DNA of 29,248 nucleotides, from the NCBI GenBank assembly GCA_019677205.1, contig JAAMXY010000428.1:1-29248 (forward strand). The letters are read 5' to 3'. A model generated the notes under the pieces. It saw only the letters and a list, made by a program, of their open reading frames with translations, was not told the origin of the DNA and searched no databases. Each line of letters opens with the position of its first letter. Position 1 is the first letter of the stretch. Position numbers and translations under genes: made by a program. Below are positions 1 to 9,754 of the stretch, piece by piece. The DNA is from Pinguiococcus pyrenoidosus. Lineage: Eukaryota > Sar > Pinguiophyceae > Pinguiochrysidales > Pinguiochrysidaceae.

Positions 1-124
1 AGCGTGGATAGTCGTAGTTAGTTTTTAGCTCTCAGCATAGTCCATCAGAAGCATACGCAAGTGTTATTTTGACGTGATCAATGGGGCAAGATTGGGGAAA
101 ACGCGCGCTCTTCTTGATCTCTCG

Positions 125-1302
125 TCAGTAAATCGTGATCAGCAAGAAGCTCACGTACAACAACAAAACGGGATACGCAATGAGCAGTCTCTGCTGCTCG
201 ATCCGGGAGTCGTCCAACCACAGCTCAATCAGTCTCGTGCAGCTGTACGTACACCACAGCGCGGTGATCGTGCTCAACGCCAGGCCCACAGTGCCGGTCA
301 GGTCCATCACGATTCCCAGCATCGCGAGCGGCAGCACCGGCAGCAGGCAGTAGCCAAAGATGCTGCACACCCGCCAGAAGTTCACCGACTCGCTGCTGCT
401 CATCAAGCCCAGAACCAGGCTGAGGCACGCGCAGCCGAAGACGCTAAACCCGTAGATATATCTGTCGTGCGGGAAGCAAGTCAGCCCTCCCAACTTGGCG
501 ATGTCATCATCTCTTCGTCTGTGACCCGGTGGTCTTCTCCTCGAGTCGGCTCGAGTCTCGTCGCCTCAATTCTCCTCAACGATCGCTACCATGCCCTCTC
601 CATTGAATCCTCCATCCTCCAAATTCAGACTCGAGAGCACAGAAGGCACCAGAGGAGCTTTTGCCAAGAACATCGCTTCTTCCCCCGTCATTGCGTTCTT
701 TCCAAGGGTTCGAACCCACGACCCCTCGCCTTTCCTGGCTTACCCGAAGTGTAGCTTTCCCGAAAGCAACAAGCACGTGCCCAACGCCAGGCAGAACAGC
801 AAAGGCCCAGTAAGATCCGCATCTCCCGCCACATCCTGCGCCCAAAAACCCCAATAAGCCTCCAAAAAGCCGCTTTCTCCAGCAGAATGCCCCTTTTTAC
901 CGCCGCGATTTGCTTGGTCGGCCACACAGCTGCCATGGACTTGACGTATATGTGCTGGAAGTTGATCCCCAGCTCTTCTAGCAGAGGCGGCTCATTCTCG
1001 AAGTCGTCTTCATCCGCAGGAACTGCAAAGGCGTAGGACTGCTGCTGCGGCGGCGGCGCTCCTGAGCTGTAGGACGGCTGCAGAAGAGGTCATTCAGCCT
1101 TTTTGCCCACTCTTCCTTCAGCGCAAAGCTTCCCAAAGTCCGCGGACAGTCCCTAAGACTTGAGACAACTCCTGCGGATGCTGTGCACTTGACGCCCACC
1201 ACCAACACACGGCTTAAGGCGTCGCACTCTCCTCACCTGAGCACTGGAGTCGTACCAGCCGCTGGTCCCATCTAGGACCTGTGACCGAATTTCGTTGGCC
1301 AT
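125..1302 (-). CDS. YIP1/YIPF5-like Golgi membrane protein, 4 exons
   Basis: Yip1-family proteins are multispanning ER/Golgi membrane proteins that bind Rab GTPases and act in vesicle transport. Exons on the minus strand are 1302-1237, 1077-901, 835-744 and 461-125; introns of 159, 65 and 282 nt all start GT and end AG and keep frame, giving 223 residues (human YIPF5 has about 257). A short N-terminal tail rich in Pro, Gln and Tyr is followed by the family signature PPLLEELGINF, then DLTGPLLFCLALG, KLHFGYIYG (formed across the third junction) and a multispanning C-terminal half with FGYCLLPVLPL and LLIAYPVLLLY. Without splicing the signature and the membrane half lie in different frames, so the introns are well supported. 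The ATG at 1302 opens exon 1 (MANEIRSQ). It is divergent from the TPI gene. Family identity is seen directly; the closest family member (YIPF5/7 rather than YIPF6) is inferred from PPLLEELGINF. Confidence 0.9.
462..743 (-). other. Intron 3 of the YIP1-like gene (282 nt)
   Basis: This is the largest intron of the gene, with donor GTAAGCC and acceptor CGACAG. It interrupts a glycine codon (GG|A) and joins KLHFG to YIYGFSVFG. It contains a 12-bp perfect palindrome, GGGTTCGAACCC, at 706-717 that looks like a tRNA T-arm, but the flanking stem does not pair on either strand. I see no other gene in it. Confidence 0.8.
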
Positions 1303-1905
1303 CTCAGAGCAGTGGAGATCAGAATGGGAAGGAAGCGACGTGAAGAATACGCGGACAGAGTGAACGTGGAAAAGCTGCGGCGTCGTTAAGGACTTCAGCG
1401 CTTTTCTTAGGAGAGTTTGGAAAGAGTTTGTTGTTATGATCGCTGGGTGGACAGATGGAAGAGTACCTATGGTACTTTAACCTTGAAAGCAGAATAGTGT
1501 TTTTGTACAAATTTTAAGAGAATGGAAACGCCAACAAGGAAGATCGTTGATTGGATACAATCTGGAGAGCAACGTGGTCATTGGACTAGCGCTCTCCATC
1601 ATCCAAACAACGCGCCTTCGGAACTGTGACAGCGTTGTGCGGCCATGGAACGGCCGTACAAGCATTGCAGGCTGCATCTGGGCGGACGCGTCGCTACGGG
1701 AAGATACGAGACGCCCCTCCGCCGTCGAGCTCCCCATTCCACAAGGTACCCCCCTCAAAAAATCGATTGCGCGGCCATTCCATCAGAGAGAGAGTCTGGA
1801 TTCGAGAGCGAAGCTGCGGGGTTTGTTCTCTTTGTGTTTTACACGCACATTTCTTCTTTGATTTTGTGGCGCGCGATTGTAGGTCAACTCAGCTAAGTGT
1901 CGAGA
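1303..1905. promoter_or_regulatory. Divergent intergenic region, YIP1-like / TPI (603 bp)
   Basis: No coding segment with recognisable content was found here. It must hold the promoters and 5' UTRs of both flanking genes. Two reverse CCAAT boxes (ATTGG) occur at 1550-1554 and 1580-1584. The 40 bp before the TPI ATG are not obviously a promoter core. It is the only divergent gap in the window where I found no TTTSSCGC (E2F-like) site. Confidence 0.5.
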
Positions 1906-2905
1906 ATGGCAACTCCGTCCTGGTCCAGCTATCTCGCCTCCGGCGTGTATACCGGCAAGCGCGCCTTCGTGGGAGGAAACTGGAAAGCCGCCTGCGATTC
2001 CAAGAAGGTGCGAAGCGTGAGAGCAGATCGTCACGAAGCGTCCGAAAGCAAAATGACATGGCAAAAACGTACCTGCTTTTCTACTCCGCCTCCCCCTTGC
2101 AGGTCGACGCCATGCTTCAAGTGCTCAACGAGGGCGGCAGCCTTCCGGCGAACGTGGAGGTGGTGATCGCGCCGCCGGCTCTGCAGACCTTGCCGGTGAA
2201 GAGCCAGCTTCGCCCGGACGTCAGCGTGTCGCTCCAGAACACCTGCGTGACGGACAAGTTCGGCGCTCTCACCGGCGAGATCCCGCCGGTCATGGCCATG
2301 GACGCCGGCATCGAATGGGTGATCCTTGGGCACAGCGAGAGGCGTACCGGCTTCGGCATGGCGGGCGAGTCGGACGATCTCGTTGCCGAGAAAGTGCGCG
2401 TCGCCCTCGCCGCCGGCATGAGCGTCATCGCCTGCATCGGCGAGAAGCTCGAAGAGCGAGAGGCCAACAAGACGCTCGAGGTCGTGCTCGAGCAGAACCT
2501 CGCGGCCATCGCTGGCAAGCTGTCGCCCTCCGACTACAGCCGCGTCGTCATCGCGTACGAGCCCGTGTGGGCCATCGGAACCGGCCTCACCGCCACGCCA
2601 GAGCAAGCTCAAGAAGTTCACGCCGCCATCAGGAAGTGGCTTGCGGACAACGTCAACGAGCAGGTGGCCAAGGACATGCGCATCATCTACGGTGGCAGCG
2701 TCAAGGCCGCCAACGCCGAGGCACTCAGCGCGGAGCGCGATATCGACGGCTTCCTGGTCGGCGGTGCGTCGCTGAAGGTGAGAAGGGACTTCACACGGCG
2801 CCGACCCACGATGATCCGAGCGCATCCCTCACGAATTGACGTTGCTCTCCCCCGCAGCCGGAGTTCCTGGACGTCATCGCGGCCATCGGCGCCGCCGGTG
2901 TCTAA
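1906..2905 (+). CDS. TPI: Triosephosphate isomerase, 3 exons
   Basis: Interconverts dihydroxyacetone phosphate and glyceraldehyde 3-phosphate in glycolysis, gluconeogenesis and the Calvin cycle. Exons 1906-2007, 2103-2777 and 2858-2905 are joined across 95- and 80-nt GT-AG introns, both phase 0, for 274 residues. Catalytic residues are visible: Asn25 and Lys27 in FVGGNWK, His in GHSERR, Glu in [11 protein letters not shown] (followed by the loop-6 region), and the phosphate-binding YGGSV and GFLVGGASL. Exon 3 supplies the final helix, [11 protein letters not shown]. Ahead of the barrel sit about 20 extra residues ([13 protein letters not shown]), too short and not clearly rich in targeting features, so a cytosolic enzyme is the simplest reading; a plastid form cannot be excluded. 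After GHSERR there are about three more residues ([10 protein letters not shown]) than in the usual form. Both introns lack a stop in this frame, so a misleading longer unspliced reading exists. Confidence 0.96.
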
Positions 2906-3176
2906 GCATCGGGCCTTTTCGGGATCGGGTGCTTCTCCAAGGGCATTCCCTGGAACAGCTCGAGTGGGCACAAGCATCTCCCCTAGGTCCCGAGCACCAC
3001 TGATCGTACGCAGCGGCCCCAAGCTCTTTTGGCTTTCGAAGACAGAAGAGAGGAGTGAAATGGAAGTCTCTGAGAGACCCTCCTTCTTTGTCGCCTCTAT
3101 GAACTCCATCGAAGCTCAAGGCTCGCCCCATTTGAGGATGCTGGGAACAACACAGCCCCTTCAGACCTTCAGACCT
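2906..3176. other. Convergent intergenic region, TPI / RTEL1 (271 bp)
   Basis: This holds the 3' ends of two converging genes. No coding content is recognised and no canonical AATAAA signal was noted on either strand. Confidence 0.5.
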
Positions 3177-3183
3177 TCAGACC
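3160..3183. repeat. Triplicated octamer TTCAGACC over the RTEL1 stop codon
   Basis: Three exact tandem copies of TTCAGACC run from 3160 to 3183. The RTEL1-like stop codon (TGA on the minus strand, 3179-3177) lies in the third copy, so copy-number change would leave the protein end intact or alter only its last codons and the 3' UTR. Confidence 0.9.
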
Positions 3184-6100
3184 CTCTCCGCTCCGAGCGC
3201 CAGAGTCCGCAGCTCTCCAGCTTTGACCGGCGCGCGGCAAGTGGGGCACTCTGGCTTCTTGCGCGCCCATTGCGTCCAACAGTTCCGGCAGGCCACATGT
3301 CCACAGCTTGCGACCATCGGCTCGCCCTCTCTGCAGCAGATCACGCACGGAGCAAGCACCCCCTTCTTGCTGCCCTTGCTCTTGTTTTCGAGCGATATGC
3401 TAATGTCTCCGATACGACGAGTTGGCTTCTGCCGAGCATTCTCGTCGGTCTCGGCGCTGCCGCCGTCTCCCCAGTTCCCTTCTCCAAACTTCCGCTTCCG
3501 CCCGAGTCCAAATGCTCTCGCGGCGGTCTTCTTCTCCAGTCTCCCTTGACTCCGGGATATCACGGCGGGGCCTCTGGCTCGACCTGGTTGATCCGTTCTC
3601 GCGTTCGTGTCGCTTGCGAGGCCCCCATCTCGGCTACGGCACAGGACTTGCTTGAGATTCAGGTTCCGCAAGCTCTTTTCGGCCACCTTGCGCTCCTTCT
3701 TCGCCCGAGGGAAGATCTTGAGGCCTAGGTCCGTACAGATGGACTTCTGGGACGCTTGCTGCTGCGCTGGGAGGTACCCCGCTTCCACTTGCGAGAAGGA
3801 CGACATGACGCGGGCATCGGGATTCTCGAGGGACTCCCCCATCGGCCCGATGACCCGCAACGGCGGCTCGGACTTGCGTCGCTTGCTCACCCTAGCCTTC
3901 GCCTTGGCGGCACTCTTCTGAAACTTGTCGAAGAACGAGGCCAGCTCGGCCTCCATCGTATCAAAGTTGTGATACACCTCGGTCAGCTTCCGAATCCAGG
4001 CCGTCAGATTCTTCTTCTGCTCCTTGGAGTTGTAGCGCTCGTCCAAGATGAGCATCCCGCCCCAGTCTTGGACGTGCCGAATACTGCGCCCGAGAGCCTG
4101 GTTGACGGCTCTCGCCGCACTCTGCATGTACCACTGCGTACCGTTGACCGACTCGCTTCTCACCTTGGACGTATCATCCATGAAGTTGCGCTGCGCGCAA
4201 ATTCTAGGATCCTTCACCGGCGCGAACGGTATGCCCGTGACGATCACAAGCCGGGCACGATTGTCGCGGAAATCCACGCCCTCGGAGGCTTTCCCGCGAC
4301 ACACCCCGAAGAGAATTCCTCCGCGGTTCTTGCAGGCGGTGTTGTACCCTTCGATGATCTCCTGCATCTCGGATCTCGACTTTGGCTCGAAGAACGTCTC
4401 CTTGTGCTCTCGAATCTGCCTTAGGATCCCCCGGCTATCCCAGCAGTGGCGACAGTCCTCGAGCGCGGAGAAGCTCGGGAAGAACACGAGAATCCCACCC
4501 GGCGTTATCGCCGAGACGCGGCTGATGCACTTTCCCAGCTCCACCCGGTACTCCGTGGTGTTCCGCCGGCGGAAATCGCTGGACAGCCGCTGGCCGCCGG
4601 GGCCCTTCCCACAGATGCCGACAAAGACGTTGGCGGCCGGGACGACGTGATCGGTGGATACCCTCTGCCCAAAGTCCAGACCTAGGCTAGCGGCGAAGCT
4701 CGGAATCGGAGAAAGCGTCCCAGATGTCACGATGCAGCTATGAACCCCGAGAGCCTCCAGCTCCTCCAGCGCAATGCTCGGACTGAAGCACCAGTACGCG
4801 AGCATCCTTGGTCGCGGCCCCCGGCCAGTGCCTCTCGCGCCGTCCTGGAAGGGCTGCCCGTTGCGATCGACTTCGCAGATGTGCACTCGGTACATGGCTG
4901 CAATGCGCTTCGCATGCTCGACATCTGAGTTCTCCAGCGAAAGCTCCCCCTCCGTCGGAGACGGCCGGAAGATGGATCGGAGCACCTTGTCCAGGATCTC
5001 TAGGTTCAGCTTCCCACTGCCTGAGGCCGACGTCGCCCTCTTCTGCGTCGAGAACAGAGTCGCCCCCACGCCAACCGTCAAATCATCTTTCATGACGTAG
5101 TACATATCTTGAGCTCTCCGCAGCGCCGCGAGAATCGCGTAGATGTTCTGCTCGGTGATCTGGCAGCGCTGCAAGAACGCGAAGATGAACTCCCCGGGCA
5201 TCGTGATGCCAAAGCCTTCCTTGAGCGGGGCTTGCATCATGGCATCCTCAAGATTGACAGTCAGCACCTTCAAGACGTTCAGCTCCTCGGCGCACAGATC
5301 ACCGCCAAAGACTGTGCTCCTTTCTGGGTCATACCCAGGCTCCTCAATCCTCGCGCGGAGCTCGTCCACCTCGCGGATCATGCCGGCGACGTCGTGAGAG
5401 GTGATGCTGAACGAGGCTGCATCGGCCGCAGCAGATTCCAGGTTGTGCGCTTCGTCGAAGATCACGATCGCGTCCTTCCACGGGATGCGCAGCTGATTCC
5501 GGTACTTCGGGTCCAAGAGATAGTTGTACGGCGCCAGGATAAGGTCGGCTCTCTCGGCGGTTTCCCGCTGCAAATAGTATGGACACACCCTTTGGGAACG
5601 CATGCGTTCGAATGTAAGACTCCACAAGCTCGGGATCAGCGTCTTTCTGACTTCTGAATCTCACCTCTCCTGAATGCCCTTCTTGGCCAGCTCCTCGACG
5701 TCCAGAATCTCCTGCGTGTGAACGTGCTTCTCGTTGCCCAGTTTGAACCCGCATTTTCCCTTCTTCGTTAGCGCGCCACACGCCGCGACTTGACGGCCCC
5801 CTTGGAGCTTGCGAACGCTGCTCTTGACGCAGAGCTGCTCGCGGCTGGCGAGAAGCGACACGGACACCTTGTAGTCTGTTCTCTTGAGCTCGTTGACGAC
5901 TTGGCTCAGCTGCGAGTGCGTCCGACTGGCATACACGATAGGACCGCCGTGCTTCTGGCACGTCTTGAACGCCAGAGTGCTGACCAAGAGACACAGGGTT
6001 TTGCCAGTGCCGGTCGGACTCTCCAAAATTGCGTTCTGGCCGCCCTTAAGCGCGCGTAACACAGCCGTCATAAACTTGCGCTGCACGTCGTACGGCTCGA

Positions 6101-6185
6101 ACGGAAACGCCAGTGGGATGTTCTCCAAGGTGAGCGGTGGCGCAGCCTTCTGCTCCGACTTGCTCGACGTTTGCGAAGATTGCAT
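3177..6185 (-). CDS. RTEL1: RTEL1-like Fe-S DEAH helicase with C-terminal RING, 2 exons
   Basis: RTEL1 is a 5'-3' DNA helicase of the XPD/FANCJ/DDX11 superfamily 2 group that unwinds T-loops, D-loops and G-quadruplexes in telomere replication and recombination. Exons 6185-5665 and 5589-3177 are joined over a 75-nt GT-AG intron (phase 2), giving 977 residues. Seen in order: Walker A SPTGTGKT at 56-63; motif Ia YASRTHSQL; the four Fe-S cysteines C119, C136, C145 and C176; DEAH at 219-222; [11 protein letters not shown] and [14 protein letters not shown] (motifs V and VI). CPYYL after the Fe-S region and the wording of motifs V-VI fit RTEL1 better than XPD or DDX11. The last 56 residues form a C3HC4 RING (CVIC, SCGH, CRNC, CPTC; about 922-958), as on long animal RTEL1 isoforms, whereas plant forms are usually described without it. 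Divergent from the CTC1-like gene. Confidence 0.9.
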
Positions 6186-6521
6186 GGTCAGAAAAGCGTC
6201 GGATGAAGAGACGAAAGACGCGCGCAGTTGCGCTTTTGAACGACAGGCGAAGACACCAACTCGCGTTTTCCCGCCAAAACAACGTTCGGGATACAGTTTG
6301 ACAATATATTAAAATTTGATGCTATCCAATGAATTTCCGCAATCTCTGATCGGAAGCTCTGCCATTGGCTCAAACTGCAGTGATCAGCTGACTCTTGCCT
6401 CGAGCTTCAGCGCCGCCGCGAAAGGCGCCGAAAGAAAGGGATTCCCAGAAATCGAGCGCCAAACGGATTCCTCCGTCGTTTTCCGTCCTGAAATGGAGTG
6501 ACAGATGAAGTGTCTCTGGTG
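6186..6521. promoter_or_regulatory. Bidirectional promoter, RTEL1 / CTC1-like (336 bp)
   Basis: This short gap must drive both genes. It contains an E2F-like site TTTCCCGCC at 6267-6275, embedded in the near-palindrome TTTTCCCGCCAAAAC (6266-6280), and a second, GCGCCAAA, at 6456-6463. CCAAT boxes occur at 6326-6330 (forward) and 6364-6368 (reverse). An AT-rich stretch around 6300-6318 (AATATATTAAAATTTG) could act as a core promoter. E2F/DP sites normally impose G1/S expression; that role here is inference. Confidence 0.5.
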
Positions 6522-9500
6522 ATGTCTGGTGAGCCTCGTCGCGGCGCAAAGGGCCATTCCACTTCGCTCTCGCTCCTGGAGGCCGAGTACCGAAGGCTCC
6601 ATGAGTTCAAGGCGTTCAAGTCCGAAGTTGTTGATGTGGAAGGCACCGTTCGGGCGGTGTCTCCGATGCTTCAGAGCGCGGATGGCGCAAAGTACACACT
6701 GGCAGAGCTGTTCGAGCCTCTTCCCGGTGCAGACTCGGACGAGGGCGTTGTGTGCTATCTCATCGGCATCAACGACGTCTCCAAGGTCATGTGGACGTCT
6801 CTCCGACACCAGGTCGGCAAGCGGATGCGCTTCCGGGGTCTCAAGCTCGCTGTCTTGTGTATGCACAGTCCTCTGCAGCGCTACGGCCTGCGTTGCGTAG
6901 ACAACGTTGAGATCGAGCCGGCGTCTTGGCGGACAAGCGCTTCGAAGCTGTCCAGCAAGCATACCGAAATTGCCAAGGGATTTCGCTTGCGAGGCGGCAC
7001 TGATAGCCAGCAGGAAAAGGAGAACGCCTCTCGAAAGCGATCCAAAGTTGGCGATTTTCTGTTCCGAAGCGGCGAAGGCAGTCGGAAGAGACCTCGGTGG
7101 GAGTCGTGGGACGGCAGGACCATCGACTATGAAGGGACGGTGACAGCTTCGTTTCCCGCGGCCAGGATCCACCTGTTGGATGCTGACGTCCCTCTTTTCA
7201 CTGCCTTCTGCTCGGGAACGACGTTGAAGACTGGCCAGGTAGTTCGTTTGCGGGACGTGCATCCCGTGTACCTGAGGGGGCAGCTCCGCGGGCTGGCGAT
7301 GTGCTCAAGGTCGGCCATAGAAGACGCCGCGCTTGGCCCTTGTGGCGAGACGAAGGCGAGAATGCCTCTCCCGCGACTGCCAGATCACGAGCTGCTTTTC
7401 CGATGTCCGCCTGACTTGTGCATCTCAAGATATCTGTACCAATTGGACGCCCTCCAAGCGCTTCACACAGCGTGGGGCGGCCTGAGGAGCTGGGACCTCC
7501 AGAAGCTAGTGCGGGCAATCGAGCGAGCGTGTGCAGGTGCAGCGTACGACGACAGCGATTGCGAGTGCGGACACTTCGAGAGGAACGTGTACAAAGAGTT
7601 TCTGGAGCACGACACTCCAGGGGAGTGCCAAATAGTCTACGCCAACGCTCGTCACCTCCACGCAAAGGCGCCGGGCGATGAAAGACGCAATAGCTGGGAC
7701 CCCGACGCAGCGTTGGAGTTGCAAGCAGCAGAGGCCGTCTTGGGCAAAGCTACCGAAGCGGTCGTGCCGATGTGCTTAGCCTTGCCGTCGGCTTCAGAGC
7801 AAGCGAAGCAGCACAGCGGCCAGCCTCCGATCTGGCTGCTGTCCTTTGGTTCCTCAAGTAGGACCCCTCGTAGAGAAGCTACGGCTCAAGACACAGGCAG
7901 GGGCCCTCAGAGTTTGCCAAAAGGTGCACAAGTTCCAAAGGACCACGTGTGGCTTGGTGAAGTCCTTCTCTTGCGTGGAGATGGCTTCGCCTTTCCGACC
8001 TGGGAAGCGACGGAGCGCTTTCTAGAGAACGCAAGCTGGGCAGAAGACGTCTGTGGGAGGGATGGCAGCGCACCTGTCCAAGGGTACCGGCTCTTCTTTC
8101 TGCTGCTGCGGCTGGCGTCCGACCGGCTGGAAGGGGGAAACGCGGAATCGAAGTTGTTGACTGTGAGGCAGAGCATGGTTCACGTGGATGCGTCTGCTTT
8201 CCTTTGCCCTTCCGGAAAGATGCCACATGGAGTTTCGCCCTCTCCGACAGGTGGCTTTCTTCCCCTGTCAGATGCGAGCGGGCAGGCATGCGGATTGTAC
8301 AGCGTGTGGGGTGTCATTGCGAGTGTGAGCACAGAAGAAGAGGGCGGAATGAAGGCGGTCGCATCCCTGACCGAGTTTGGCTCGGGCCACGACGGCATGA
8401 AGGCCAAGTTCTTCATCGAGGGGCCGAAGTGGTTTGATTTCAGCAACGGATGGACGCAACGGCCGTCACCGGAGTGGCTCGCTCCCGGGTACGTGGTAGG
8501 TTTCACGAACGCACGTCTGTGCAAGGCGCAAGACAAGGGCGGCAAAAGGTACTGGAGAGTCCGCAAGCAGGCCATCCATCTTCTGGGATATCTCGATGTG
8601 GCAGAGCAGCCCCAAGACACGCTTTTCGTTGGACAAGGGAAACTCGAGACGCACGAAAACCTTGCCGAAGATCCGAGGGAAACCCCAATCGGAATGTGTG
8701 GCGTTCGGAAGAAGGAGCTGCTTGAAGACGCCAAGTGCCGCCAGGCCACGGCGCTCTGGGAGCTGGTCAAGCCATCCGCATCTGAACAGCGCGAATCGCA
8801 GGACCCAGGCAGGATCATCTCCAGGGTCCGCGCCACCATCGTGAAGATCAAGATTTGCAAAGTGTGGCTTGCTTGCAGGCGCTGTGGGAAGCGTCGAGAC
8901 GGCGCCAAGGCGGAGCCGAGTCGAGCTGGGCCCAGTCACGAGAGCGGTCGGAGAGAAACTAGTTTGTGCCGATGCAAAGGGACGAGAGACACGGCGGCCA
9001 CGAGGCAGAAGCGCTTCATAAAGTGGGAAGCGTCCGCAGAGATCGAAGATGGCACTGCCAAAGCCGTTGTGTATGCCGACGGCAGCTCCGCCATCGCCCT
9101 CGCGACCGGTGTCGTGCCGGGCGATGCCAGGATGCTGGTGCAGCCAGCTGCGGTGAGGAAGGGGCGGCATGTGTCGGCCGCTCAGCGCGAGTGGAAAAGG
9201 AAGGCCCATCCCAGTGCCGGCATGCAGGAAGGGCTGTCGAGGGACGATATCGAACGGGTGCGTCTGCTGCACGCGCTGGAGGAGCTGATCGCGGACGTGG
9301 GTGAGATCGAGTACAGGAGTGTGCAGAGAAGCAAGTATCTGTCGATCTGGCCAGCATCGGACTGGGGCATGTGGACGTCCCACGTCACGGAAGACGCAGG
9401 AAAGGTCCGCAAGGCCGAAGCGATCTTGGCACAGCTGTGCAACCGCGACTTCGCCGGGCAGCTGTATCACCTGTTCCTGTCGCCACTGCAAGGGGAGGCC

Positions 9501-9686
9501 CACGTCGCGCCGTATGAGCTGCGGAAGAATGTCCAGATGGACGGGCACACGTTCAACTCGCTGATGATGCCGCTGCGCAGGTTCCGCGCCGTGGAGGTGA
9601 GCCCTGCTCGAAGCGCCAGGGACAACGCGTACGGCATCTTGAGCGAGATTCTGGCAGCGGGAGCAATCCATGCGACAAAGCATTGA
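6522..9686 (+). CDS. Large OB-fold protein, CTC1-like (CST telomere complex)
   Basis: A single-exon protein of 1054 residues from the ATG at 6522; the frame is open a little further upstream but only to a GTG. CTC1 is the scaffold of the CST complex, which binds telomeric single-stranded DNA, limits telomerase and recruits DNA polymerase alpha-primase. Supporting features are several predicted OB-fold openings (VVDVEGTVRAVSP near 44, TIDYEGTVTASFP near 202, YSVWGVIASVS near 590), the phrase VRLRDVHPVYLRGQLRGLAMCSRSA resembling plant CTC1 proteins, and a late zinc ribbon (C785, C788, C816, C818) inside an OB fold that continues RFIKWEASAEIEDGTAKAVVYADG, the layout of RPA70 OB-C and CTC1 OB-G. 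Length fits CTC1 (about 1200-1300 in plants and animals). Its head-to-head partner is a telomere helicase. CTC1 evolves fast, so a divergent RPA1 paralogue is the main alternative; RPA1 is shorter. Confidence 0.6.
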   Translation: MSGEPRRGAKGHSTSLSLLEAEYRRLHEFKAFKSEVVDVEGTVRAVSPMLQSADGAKYTLAELFEPLPGADSDEGVVCYLIGINDVSKVMWTSLRHQVGKRMRFRGLKLAVLCMHSPLQRYGLRCVDNVEIEPASWRTSASKLSSKHTEIAKGFRLRGGTDSQQEKENASRKRSKVGDFLFRSGEGSRKRPRWESWDGRTIDYEGTVTASFPAARIHLLDADVPLFTAFCSGTTLKTGQVVRLRDVHPVYLRGQLRGLAMCSRSAIEDAALGPCGETKARMPLPRLPDHELLFRCPPDLCISRYLYQLDALQALHTAWGGLRSWDLQKLVRAIERACAGAAYDDSDCECGHFERNVYKEFLEHDTPGECQIVYANARHLHAKAPGDERRNSWDPDAALELQAAEAVLGKATEAVVPMCLALPSASEQAKQHSGQPPIWLLSFGSSSRTPRREATAQDTGRGPQSLPKGAQVPKDHVWLGEVLLLRGDGFAFPTWEATERFLENASWAEDVCGRDGSAPVQGYRLFFLLLRLASDRLEGGNAESKLLTVRQSMVHVDASAFLCPSGKMPHGVSPSPTGGFLPLSDASGQACGLYSVWGVIASVSTEEEGGMKAVASLTEFGSGHDGMKAKFFIEGPKWFDFSNGWTQRPSPEWLAPGYVVGFTNARLCKAQDKGGKRYWRVRKQAIHLLGYLDVAEQPQDTLFVGQGKLETHENLAEDPRETPIGMCGVRKKELLEDAKCRQATALWELVKPSASEQRESQDPGRIISRVRATIVKIKICKVWLACRRCGKRRDGAKAEPSRAGPSHESGRRETSLCRCKGTRDTAATRQKRFIKWEASAEIEDGTAKAVVYADGSSAIALATGVVPGDARMLVQPAAVRKGRHVSAAQREWKRKAHPSAGMQEGLSRDDIERVRLLHALEELIADVGEIEYRSVQRSKYLSIWPASDWGMWTSHVTEDAGKVRKAEAILAQLCNRDFAGQLYHLFLSPLQGEAHVAPYELRKNVQMDGHTFNSLMMPLRRFRAVEVSPARSARDNAYGILSEILAAGAIHATKH

Positions 9687-9754
9687 AGAGCAAGTGAATC
9701 ATTTTTTTTTTGCGCAGCGCAGCCTCTCTGCGAATCTTTTGGAGAACGCCTCTA
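9687..9754. other. Very short convergent gap (68 bp)
   Basis: Only 68 bp separate the stop codons of the CTC1-like gene (+) and the YHS-domain gene (-), so their 3' UTRs probably overlap. It contains a T9-10 run near 9700-9711, which could serve transcript 3'-end formation. Confidence 0.6.

Noticed and set aside
706-717. GGGTTCGAACCC, resembling a tRNA T-arm and B box
   Set aside because: On both strands the outer T-stem pairs fail and no matching D-arm, anticodon arm or acceptor stem could be found, including in a permuted order. It is a 12-bp palindrome inside an intron.
1626-3728. A 700-codon open frame covering TPI
   Set aside because: It reads through both TPI introns and far past the true stop. 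Splicing gives a canonical TPI ending at 2905.
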